From contig NZ_SGNY01000004.1 in assembly GCF_007002745.1 (NCBI RefSeq), forward strand, positions 62,001 through 126,000: a DNA stretch of 64,000 bases. Reading direction: 5' to 3'. This DNA is from Martinezella rhizogenes (GTDB lineage Bacteria; Pseudomonadota; Alphaproteobacteria; Rhizobiales; Rhizobiaceae). Each line of letters begins with the position of its first letter. Position 1 is the first letter of the stretch. Shown here piece after piece: positions 45,156 through 52,828 of this stretch. The notes under the pieces are model-generated. The model had not been told where the DNA came from. It did not search any database and saw only the letters and a program-made list of their open reading frames with translations. Both the position numbers and the translations under genes were made by a program.

Positions 45156-46492
45156 TCGGCGTGACGCTCGGCATTATTCCCGGGAACAGGGCAGCCATCG
45201 TCCCCTCCCTAAACGCGCTTTCGCCTTTGCGCGCACGCCTGACCGCCGGCCAGAACGCCACGATCTTCGTGAATGGGGACAGCACCGCCTATGCCGAAGG
45301 TGGACCATTCCAGCAGTTCGCCTCAATGCTTGGCGATCTTCACGATACAAAGGTCGTATTGTACCGCTGGGCCGAATGGCAGATAAATGCAGCAACCGGA
45401 CCAAAAGCTTACGCCGATCCGATTACGCTGCGCAACACCGGTGAGGGTCCAACGCTCACGGTCTATCTCGCGGCGCTGCCTGGCGGTATGGCAGGCTACA
45501 TGCTTGCAGACCAGCGCGCGGCGGCGCTGAGGATTCCACGCCCCGATCTGTGCATTCTGCATCATGGTCACAATATGCAGAGCTTCGAGATGCCAGGGGG
45601 CATCTTAAGTTCCGGACGATCTGCACTGCTGGGGCCACTCGGCATGACCGAATGGCAATGGCCCGGCACACCGCAACTCATCACCACCCAGAACCCCTGG
45701 CGTGACAGTACGGATTACGACAAGGTCTATCAGGCAATACTTGATGTGGCTCGATCCCACCCGCAGCTGACGCTGGTGGATACACATGCGGCATTTGTGG
45801 CAAAGGGTAAGGACGCGACCCTTTACCGGGACAACATCCATCCGAACGATGCCGGCTCACAGCTCATTGCCCGCACTCTGTTCGGTTCCTATCTGGCTTC
45901 GGCACCAGATAGCGGCTTTCAGACACCGTGCTGGCCGAAGCTCCCTGCTGCAAATCTCATCGCCAACGGAGATTTCACCGAGTGGTCGGGCTCTGCCCCG
46001 GCAGGCTGGAACCTGAGCGCGCCCGGCACCGTCGTCAAAAGCACCGACACCACCTTTTCCCCATCCTTCGCTTACAGTCTCGCCTTGCGCGCCAATGGCA
46101 GCCAGTCGGCCGCACTGTTTCATTATGTCCGGAATGCAGAGGCTGCAGCGATAATCGGCAAAACCATATCCTTTGCGATTCTCTACAAAAACAGCGCGGA
46201 GCAACGTCCGCCTTATGTCACGCTGGTTACGAAAAGCGGCGGAGCGACAAGGACCATCAATTGTTCAGCCCTGCAATTTTCGAATGTAAGCACTTCTGTG
46301 AACAGCGGCTGGATGTGGGCAACGGCGAACGGAATCTCCATCGACCCCGATATCAGCCCGGATGGTTACTCATTTTATCTGCGGATGATGCCAGCCTTTG
46401 GCACCAGCCCACCCAGCTCCAACGAACCACTTTACATTCAGAGAGTAATCGCCGTGGAAGGTGCCATGCCCAAAGGCAATCTGAGCGGCTGA
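45152..46492 (+). CDS. SGNH/GDSL hydrolase with C-terminal carbohydrate-binding-like domain
   Basis: 446 residues. Block I is IFVNGDSTAYAEGG near residue 37 (Ser nucleophile), block III-like Asn in LHHGHNMQSF near residue 137, and the Asp/His pair in YRDNIHPNDAGSQLIA near residue 225. A domain from about residue 265 (ANLIANGDFTEWSGSAPAGW) looks like a CBM4/9-type jelly roll. It may remove acetyl or other esters from the polysaccharide. No signal peptide is seen with this start, which is odd for such a protein. The ATG at 45152 has GAGG seven bases upstream; an in-frame ATG at 45116 also exists. Confidence 0.75.
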   Translation: MIGVTLGIIPGNRAAIVPSLNALSPLRARLTAGQNATIFVNGDSTAYAEGGPFQQFASMLGDLHDTKVVLYRWAEWQINAATGPKAYADPITLRNTGEGPTLTVYLAALPGGMAGYMLADQRAAALRIPRPDLCILHHGHNMQSFEMPGGILSSGRSALLGPLGMTEWQWPGTPQLITTQNPWRDSTDYDKVYQAILDVARSHPQLTLVDTHAAFVAKGKDATLYRDNIHPNDAGSQLIARTLFGSYLASAPDSGFQTPCWPKLPAANLIANGDFTEWSGSAPAGWNLSAPGTVVKSTDTTFSPSFAYSLALRANGSQSAALFHYVRNAEAAAIIGKTISFAILYKNSAEQRPPYVTLVTKSGGATRTINCSALQFSNVSTSVNSGWMWATANGISIDPDISPDGYSFYLRMMPAFGTSPPSSNEPLYIQRVIAVEGAMPKGNLSG

Positions 46493-46628
46493 AAGACAGA
46501 GAAAATTCCGTCTTGCACGACGATGTCGTCAAGACCACTATCCGTCGCCATCATCGCCCTGCCTCGCAATGATGGTGCCCTAACAACAGGGCCGTCTCAG
46601 GTCCGCCAGTGAAAGATACAGGCCGCGA

Positions 46629-48011
46629 ATGACCAGACGTGCAAATATGGTGTCATCGCATCCGTCGCCATTACCGGCTTTTATCGTGGCGATGCCCCTT
46701 TTTCCTTCAAGGACAATAGGGGTTCCCGGTCACTTCCTGTCGATCTTTGTGTTCTTCATCGGCTTCTTCATTCAATGCAATGTCCTGACCAGCAATCTCG
46801 GCCTGCGCTTTCTCAACATTACCGATATGCTGGTGCTGATGACCTTGCCCGTCATTGCCCTCCTCTACATTCGTTGCCTGACACCTTCCATCCTTCTGTT
46901 TTACCTTATCCCGCTCACTTTGCTTTTCGTGCTCTCAGCTGGCTTTGCCGATGATCGCGGCGAAGGAGAATTTTACACGACGGCGATGACCTATTTTTAC
47001 GCCGTCTATTTTCTGTTTTTCGCCTATCTTCTGTTCAAGGAGAACCTTCTCGAGCTGTTCTGCTGGGGCATGTTTGCGGGCTTCGTTGCAGTGACGATCC
47101 TGCTATTTCTGGACATCTTCATACATGACCAGCTGGCCTCCATCGGCCTGTCGTTCAAATTCGATGAAGCCGCCGTCCTAGAAGCCGCTGCAAAAGGTGA
47201 AATGGATCCGCTGCTCTTGCGTGTCGAGAAGGCGGGCGGAATTTGGCCGGTAGGCAACACAGCCGGCCCGGCCTTTGCCCTTGCCGGCGCGGCAGCCGCA
47301 TATCTTGCGGAGCGCTACCGGCGGCCGGTTCTGTTCGCCGTGTTTCTGTTTGTCTATCTGGCAAGTTTCACGCTCACACTCAACCGGTCGGGCGTGTTTG
47401 CCGTTCTCGCCATCGGGCTCTATTTCTATATCAGAAACTTCTCGATCAGGATGTTGCTCAGCACATATTTCGGCTTCGCTCTTTCCGCGCTTGTCCTCGC
47501 CTCCGTACTGCCATTTGGCGTCTTTGATTTCGCAGAACAGGCATTTTCAAAACGTTTTTTGGAGGACAGCAACAGCAGCAACAATGTGCAGGAAAGGCTG
47601 GGGACGCTCATCGGCGGCTTTCAGGTGATGCTCAATCATCCTTTAGGCGTCGGTTTCACCGCACGGAGCCAGGAATTATCGGCAATATCGCATAGCGGCA
47701 CACCGCATAACGGCTTTCTGGCCACCGCCTACGCATCTGGCATCGGGTTTTGTTTTCTTGGCGCCTTTGGGCTTGTTTATGCGATTTTCCGGAAGCGGAA
47801 AATCAGCTTTTTTACCTATTCGGCAATCGGAGTCATTATCGGCTATCAATTTGAAGAACTGAATTTCAATCCTGTCTTCATGGCCCATGTCGGCCTTGCT
47901 CTCGCATATGCTTTCATCGATCTGGACTTCAGGCTTTTTCTGAAAAATACGATGCTGCGCATCACAGGAATAGCCAATGAAGAACCCCGGGTGACAACAC
48001 AGTCCACCTGA
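46629..48011 (+). CDS. Polysaccharide polymerase, Wzy/O-antigen ligase type (ExoQ-like)
   Basis: 460 residues, about 11 helices. GIWPVGNTAGPAFALAGAAA near residue 200, ASFTLTLNRSGVFAVLAIGL near residue 243, and the periplasmic loop with NHPLGVGFTARSQEL and SGTPHNGFLATAYASGIGFC near residue 360 follow the Wzy_C order (Arg in the NRSG motif, His in the PHNGF motif). It would polymerise repeat units. Second such protein in the window, beside that at 39501-41060. Confidence 0.82.
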   Translation: MTRRANMVSSHPSPLPAFIVAMPLFPSRTIGVPGHFLSIFVFFIGFFIQCNVLTSNLGLRFLNITDMLVLMTLPVIALLYIRCLTPSILLFYLIPLTLLFVLSAGFADDRGEGEFYTTAMTYFYAVYFLFFAYLLFKENLLELFCWGMFAGFVAVTILLFLDIFIHDQLASIGLSFKFDEAAVLEAAAKGEMDPLLLRVEKAGGIWPVGNTAGPAFALAGAAAAYLAERYRRPVLFAVFLFVYLASFTLTLNRSGVFAVLAIGLYFYIRNFSIRMLLSTYFGFALSALVLASVLPFGVFDFAEQAFSKRFLEDSNSSNNVQERLGTLIGGFQVMLNHPLGVGFTARSQELSAISHSGTPHNGFLATAYASGIGFCFLGAFGLVYAIFRKRKISFFTYSAIGVIIGYQFEELNFNPVFMAHVGLALAYAFIDLDFRLFLKNTMLRITGIANEEPRVTTQST

Positions 48012-48028
48012 GGCCGCCGCATGAAGCT

Positions 48029-48550
48029 TCACGCAACCGCGACGATCTCAATTTCCTTCCCACCCAAACTGACCAGATCACCGGCCGTCTTCCCCATCAA
48101 CGCCCGGGCGACAGGGGAAACATAAGACATTGATCCCGCAGCAGGATTAGCCTCGTCTTCACCGACAATCCGGAATTGTTGCGTCCGTCCGTCATCGCGG
48201 CTGAAGGTTACCAGGCTGCCAAAAGCGACGATGCCATCCACAGGCGGGTGCGGCATGAGTTGGGCGGTGCGGACACGCTCGGCGAAATACCTGATGTCGC
48301 GCAGGGGGCTGGCGGAAAGCCGCCGTCTTTCATTGACGTCTTCAATGGTGTTGGCCGCTTCGCAGGCTTCGCGCGCCGCATGCAGCTGCAGTTCCAGCGC
48401 TTTCAGTCCGGCTTCGGTCACCAGATTGGGATGCGGCGAAATCACCCGATCGGGCAGAACCGTTTCGGCTGCTGTTTCGGCACTGTCTTCCTTGGTAAAG
48501 GCTACGCTCAATCCTTGGCACTCCAAATCGTTGAGATACCGCATGGGCAT
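48029..48550 (-). CDS. GreA/GreB-family transcription elongation factor-like protein
   Basis: About 173 residues. The N-terminal coiled-coil region (LVTEAGLKALELQLHAAREA, then NERRRLSASPLRDIRYFAER) and the C-terminal FKBP-like domain (GSLVTFSRDDGRTQQFRIVG, MSYVSPVARALMGKTAGDLV) match GreA/B. Such proteins bind the RNA polymerase secondary channel and stimulate cleavage of backtracked RNA, or act as variants (Rnk/Gfh). The tip acidic pair of true GreA is not clear. The start at 48550 has GGAGAG just before; ATG 48544 or 48574 is possible. Convergent with the polymerase gene. Confidence 0.75.
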   Translation of the reverse strand: MPMRYLNDLECQGLSVAFTKEDSAETAAETVLPDRVISPHPNLVTEAGLKALELQLHAAREACEAANTIEDVNERRRLSASPLRDIRYFAERVRTAQLMPHPPVDGIVAFGSLVTFSRDDGRTQQFRIVGEDEANPAAGSMSYVSPVARALMGKTAGDLVSLGGKEIEIVAVA

Positions 48551-48726
48551 CTCTCTCCAGTCCAGTTTTGCCATTGCTCCCCGTGACGGAGCAAGAGCGC
48601 AACATTCAGAAACCCGCATAGAGGGAACATACCCCTCATTTCTGGCTCTAACACGAGGCTTTTTGCCCTGCTAGGTTGTCTTGCAGGAGGAGTGAGGACA
48701 CCAACGCTAACGAACAGGAGACGGCA

Positions 48727-50124
48727 ATGGCCCGGACAGTAGTGAATGCGCTTGGGGATACGCTCTATTATAGCGACAGTTCCACCGGATTTTTCTCAGC
48801 CACGGGTTCCGGCCCACTGCTCAACGGCACCAGTGGTAATGATTCCATGTGGGGTGACAGTTCCGTCAATGTGACGATGGCGGGCGGCACGGGCGATGAT
48901 ATCTATTATCTCTATTCCAGCATCAACCGCGCGGTGGAAAATGCCGGGGAAGGCATCGACACGATCGATACCTGGATGAGCTACACCCTGCCCGAAAATT
49001 TTGAGAATCTCAGAGTGACGGGCGATGGCCGTTACGCTTTCGGGAACTCGCTCGATAACATCATCACCGGTGGATCGGGCAGCCAGACGATCGATGGTGG
49101 AGCCGGCAATGACGTGCTGATAGGCGGCGGTGGTGCAGACACCTTCGTCTTCACCAGTGGCAACGGCACCGATCTCATCATGGATTTCAGCGCCAACGAT
49201 ACGATCCGGCTCAACGGTTACGGCATTACATCCTTCGATCAGCTCGTCAGTAATGCCACGCAGCAGGGCAGCGATCTATGGCTGAATTTTTCGAACGGCG
49301 AAGCCGTGGTTCTTGCCGGAACGACCATCGACGACCTTCAGGCCGACCAATTCGAACTCAGTCTCGACCGGTCATCCCTGACCCAGACCTTTGCCGATGA
49401 ATTCGATGCGCTGTCGCTGCGCAGCGGCGATCAGGGAACCTGGGATGCCAAATATTGGTGGGCTCCGGAAAAGGGAAGTTCGCTGACGACGAATGGCGAG
49501 GCGCAATGGTATATCAACCCTGCCTATGCCGGCACGTCGGAGGTCAACCCGTTCAGCGTCGAAAACGGCGTACTGACCATCACCGCTGCGGAAACAGCAC
49601 AATCCGTCGCCGATGAGGTCGAGGGTTACGATTATACCTCGGGCATGCTGAACACCTATTCCTCCTTCAGCCAGACCTATGGATATTTCGAAATCCGCGC
49701 CGATATGCCGACCGACCGCGGCGCATGGCCGGCCTTCTGGCTTCTGCCGGAGGACGGATCCTGGCCGCCGGAACTCGATGTCATTGAAATGCGCGGGCAA
49801 AATCCCAACACGCTCATCATGTCCACCCATTCCAACGCCACCGGTGAACAGGCATCGGTCATCAACAATGTCAGCGTGCCGAGCACGGAAGGGTTTCACA
49901 CCTATGGTGTGTTGTGGGATGCCGAACATATTACCTGGTATTTCGATGATGTCGCGGTGGCGCAGACGGATACGCCTGATGATATGCACGACCCCATGTA
50001 TATGGTCGTCAATCTCGCCGTCGGCGGCATGGCGGGAACGCCCTCCGCCAATGATTTCAGCGATGGCTCGCAGATGATGATCGACTACATCAGGGCCTAT
50101 TCGCTGTCCGACTGGGCCGCTTGA
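48727..50124 (+). CDS. Secreted endo-glycanase: RTX repeats plus GH16 domain (ExsH-like)
   Basis: 465 residues. The N-terminal 215 residues hold RTX-type calcium repeats (TMAGGTGDDIYYL, IDGGAGNDVLIGGGGADTFV), the signal for type I secretion. The C-terminal half is a GH16 beta-glucanase with DMPTDRGAWPAFWLLPEDGS followed by WPPELDVIEMRG, giving the E-x-D-x-x-E catalytic motif near residue 360. This domain order matches ExsH of Sinorhizobium, which trims succinoglycan after PrsDE export. The ATG at 48727 has AGGAG upstream. The cluster context supports polymer trimming. Confidence 0.9.
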   Translation: MARTVVNALGDTLYYSDSSTGFFSATGSGPLLNGTSGNDSMWGDSSVNVTMAGGTGDDIYYLYSSINRAVENAGEGIDTIDTWMSYTLPENFENLRVTGDGRYAFGNSLDNIITGGSGSQTIDGGAGNDVLIGGGGADTFVFTSGNGTDLIMDFSANDTIRLNGYGITSFDQLVSNATQQGSDLWLNFSNGEAVVLAGTTIDDLQADQFELSLDRSSLTQTFADEFDALSLRSGDQGTWDAKYWWAPEKGSSLTTNGEAQWYINPAYAGTSEVNPFSVENGVLTITAAETAQSVADEVEGYDYTSGMLNTYSSFSQTYGYFEIRADMPTDRGAWPAFWLLPEDGSWPPELDVIEMRGQNPNTLIMSTHSNATGEQASVINNVSVPSTEGFHTYGVLWDAEHITWYFDDVAVAQTDTPDDMHDPMYMVVNLAVGGMAGTPSANDFSDGSQMMIDYIRAYSLSDWAA

Positions 50125-50128
50125 TAAA

Positions 50129-50162
50129 AACGCCGGCAGTCGCATCCAGAACTGCCGGCGTT
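50129..50162. terminator. Terminator between convergent glycanase and TIM-barrel genes
   Basis: A perfect 12-base stem AACGCCGGCAGT/ACTGCCGGCGTT with a ten-base loop. On the reverse strand it is followed by TTTTTATC, so it best terminates the leftward gene; it may also serve the glycanase gene. Confidence 0.85.
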
Positions 50163-50203
50163 GCAGACATCAGCCTTTACAGGCTGCGCTTTGTTCGAAC
50201 GCC

Positions 50204-51118
50204 TTACTCAGCCGCAAGCTGTGTCCGGGCAGCATAAAGCGACATGAGGTACCGCGCCGTTTCCAGGCTTGCCGGCTGCTCGGCGCGGTAACGACGGCCG
50301 ATTTCCATCATCAGCACCGTCTCCGGCAGGAAGGTCAGTTCCGAGAAAATGCTCTCCCACTCGATATCGCCCCAGCCGAGCGGCATATGCAGATCGCCGA
50401 TACCCAGCGCGGTATTTTCCTGTGTGAAATAGGCCTCGTAGAAGCCCTGCGGCCGACCGAAGGAATCGTGCACATGCAGATGGCCGGCAACAGGCGCCAT
50501 GGCGCGAAGCTGCTCGCGGAAATCGAGACCACGATAGGTGGATTCGAGATAGGCATGGCTGAAATCGATCAGCGCTACGACATTGTCGTGACCAACAGCC
50601 TTCACGGTCGCTGCCACCTGGGCAGGCGTCTGACGATACTGGCCGGGTTCGGTGGAGAAGATATTCTCAAGCGCGATACGCACGCCATAGGGTTTGCAGA
50701 ATTCCGCAAGTTCGAACAGCGCTTCGCGCTCACGGGCATCAGCATCGGCCCGCTCGGCAATCTGGTCGGCACGCAGCGCACCACTATGCTGGACGAGGAT
50801 GCCTGCACCGATACGGTCGCAGAGGACAGCGAGCGCCTTGGCGGCATCGATCTGGTAACGGCAGGTCACAGGGTCCATGAAATTGGACGAAACCAGACCA
50901 TGCACGGTGTAGCGGAAGTCGAACTCTTTCGCGAGCGCCACGAAACGATCGGCACGCTCTTCGATGATGCGGCCACCGGCGATCATGTCGAGGCTGGTCG
51001 CCGCAATTTCCACCGTGTCGCAGCCAATCTCGGCCAGTGCGCGCAGATCGCTTTCAAGCGTGGCCAGTTCGCCGTTATCCGAACCGGCGTTGAAACCGGT
51101 ACCAATCAGATTTGTCAT
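50204..51118 (-). CDS. Sugar phosphate isomerase/epimerase family protein (AP-endonuclease-2 TIM barrel)
   Basis: 304 residues. A xylose-isomerase-like TIM barrel: GCDTVEIAATSLDMI near residue 32, FDFRYTVHGLVSSNFMDP, ILVQHSGALRADQI, VRIALENIFSTEPGQ near residue 145 (metal Glu), VALIDFSHAYLESTYRGLD near residue 180 (metal Asp/His), VAGHLHVHDSFGRPQGFY and VLMMEIGRRY (last Glu). Metal-dependent isomerase, epimerase or lyase; substrate unknown. The ATG at 51118 has TGGAGATG upstream. It follows a phosphodiesterase-like fragment by 27 bases, which hints at a past sugar-phosphate operon. Confidence 0.85.
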   Translation of the reverse strand: MTNLIGTGFNAGSDNGELATLESDLRALAEIGCDTVEIAATSLDMIAGGRIIEERADRFVALAKEFDFRYTVHGLVSSNFMDPVTCRYQIDAAKALAVLCDRIGAGILVQHSGALRADQIAERADADAREREALFELAEFCKPYGVRIALENIFSTEPGQYRQTPAQVAATVKAVGHDNVVALIDFSHAYLESTYRGLDFREQLRAMAPVAGHLHVHDSFGRPQGFYEAYFTQENTALGIGDLHMPLGWGDIEWESIFSELTFLPETVLMMEIGRRYRAEQPASLETARYLMSLYAARTQLAAE

Positions 51119-51145
51119 GTCGTCATCTCCAGGGAGTAGATAAGG

Positions 51146-51607
51146 TTATGTTAGTTCAGGCAGCCGCGCGGCACGCCGCGCCGTATCGAACAAATCCGGG
51201 CGATCGATATTGAGGTAGTCTACTCCGGCTAATGCGATCTCATTATGAAGGTCGACGTCGTCTCCGCCGTAATAAACCATGACTTCGAGACCGGCCTTGC
51301 GGCATGCCGCGACAAGTCCGGGTTTGCGCATCTGCGCCGGCGTGTTCTCGATGATCGGGGCATGCTGCACCGCCGCCGCCAGCGAGGGCGACTCGGCGAT
51401 ATCAAACGTCATCATCTCGCGTAACTCAGGCCCGGCGGCGGCCAAGCCCCGGTGCATATCCTCGGGAAAGGAGAAAAAGAAACTGTCGCGCGGCATGCCG
51501 CGATCTCGCACCAGCGTGAAGATCATACAGCCGCAGGTCTTGCTGTCGGAAGTCGTCGCGACGAACCCCGTGGCCTTTGGCGCGGCGGCGATGATTCTGC
51601 ACGGCAT
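51146..51607 (-). pseudogene. Fragment resembling the C-terminal half of a glycerophosphodiester phosphodiesterase
   Basis: An open frame of 153 codons. Its end (QHAPIIENTPAQMRKPGLVA, then GLEVMVYYGGDDVDLHNEIA and GVDYLNIDRPDLFD) resembles the last strands and helices of GDPD enzymes, which cleave glycerophosphodiesters. The N-terminal catalytic part (H-R-G and E-x-N of the barrel) is absent, and an in-frame TGA lies ten codons before the first ATG. I read it as a truncated, probably dead gene, but a short functional protein cannot be excluded. Confidence 0.5.
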
Positions 51608-51645
51608 CGGTGAACTTGGCTGATAGCTTCACCCCGGTTGACGGC

Positions 51646-51981
51646 TCAGCCGAGATTGTACACCATGAAATAAATCAGCCAGCAATGTGCAATCGCCAAA
51701 ACCGCCCAGGCCCATTTCGCGGCCCTGATATCGGAATCGACGACGGTGTTGCTGATTTCGGCCACGCCGGGAGTCTCTTCGCCCCGTCCGCCCCGCGCCG
51801 GAGATGACGTCTTGATGTCCGGTTCGCTTACGACATAAAGCCTGTCGTTGCGCATTGATACAGACGGCTCATCGTCGACGCTCTCCCCATTGGAAGGCGC
51901 GCCGTCGCCGGAAGCGTAATTCACCGCCAGAAGTTGCGATGACACCCGCCTGTTACGCATGTTACTTCGATTGGGCATCAT
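51646..51981 (-). CDS. Small protein with C-terminal membrane helix, unknown
   Basis: 111 residues. A disordered, charged N-terminal part (NRRVSSQLLAVNYASGDGAP, then SNGESVDDEPSVSM) and one C-terminal helix WAWAVLAIAHCWLIYFMVYN, so it is probably tail-anchored. No family recognised. The ATG at 51981 has GGAAAATT upstream. It is 38 bases upstream of the phosphodiesterase fragment, on the same strand. Confidence 0.55.
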   Translation of the reverse strand: MMPNRSNMRNRRVSSQLLAVNYASGDGAPSNGESVDDEPSVSMRNDRLYVVSEPDIKTSSPARGGRGEETPGVAEISNTVVDSDIRAAKWAWAVLAIAHCWLIYFMVYNLG

Positions 51982-52140
51982 AATTTTCCACATAATAAAA
52001 ATAAAAATATTCACCTGTAACACCGGACAAAGCCGTGGCTCTGCCTGATATGTCAGCGATATGCGCAGTTCACGCGCATCGACCGACCAGGTATTCCCCC
52101 ATGCCTTTGCCTCCCCCTGAACGCAAAAGCGCCCCGGTAA

Positions 52141-52632
52141 TCACCGTGCCGGGCCTGCCGGCAAATCGCGCCTGACCGCGTAAGGCTTGGCTTCCCGCTG
52201 GATCAGGAAGACGGATTTTTCGACCGGCAGCGGCTCGGCCGTCCGATACCGCTGAAACCGCCTTGAATATTCGAACCGGATCAGCCTGCCTTCGAACTTT
52301 CCCGCCAGCACGCGATAGCCGTTGACGAATTCGTTGAGGATTTCCAGCTCTTCTCCCCACAGCCAGCCACCGTAAGAGGTGCCCTCGTTCGAACGCAGCA
52401 CGATCTCGAAAAAATGCCCGCCCGCCACCACCGGCATGCGGAAGAGGATATCGAGATTGTCTTCGTCCTCGTCCTCGCATTTTTCCGCCGACAGCCTGGC
52501 ATGGGCAACTTTCGCATGAACGAGCGCGGAGACCGGATAGAACGGACGGCCCTTGAACCACATGAATTCGCTGACCGCATAACCGACATCGTCGGCACGC
52601 TGGTAAGGTTCAATACGCGGCTCGAACGCCAT
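52141..52632 (-). CDS. Unknown conserved-type protein
   Basis: 163 residues. A soluble mixed alpha/beta protein with FMWFKGRPFYPVSALVHAKV near residue 24, an acidic loop (EKCEDEDEDNLDILF) and aromatic strands (GTSYGGWLWGEELEILNEFV). No named family recognised. The ATG at 52632 has GGAAG upstream and is preferred to the longer frame. It is divergent from the SARP-type regulator, separated by about 195 bases. Confidence 0.6.
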   Translation of the reverse strand: MAFEPRIEPYQRADDVGYAVSEFMWFKGRPFYPVSALVHAKVAHARLSAEKCEDEDEDNLDILFRMPVVAGGHFFEIVLRSNEGTSYGGWLWGEELEILNEFVNGYRVLAGKFEGRLIRFEYSRRFQRYRTAEPLPVEKSVFLIQREAKPYAVRRDLPAGPAR

Positions 52633-52828
52633 GTAGCTTCCGTTGAACGCTATCAATTTCGAAATTTCCCGATGCCTGCCCGCTGCATGTCCGCTGTTTT
52701 CCGCCCGTCTTTCATGCTTCTGTTTGCGACAATAGGCAGGCCGCGTCACACCAGCGTCAAATGGAACGCTATGATGACTTTCAATTTCCCGGACACGTTG
52801 TTAGATGATGATTCATGAGGGGACGAAA

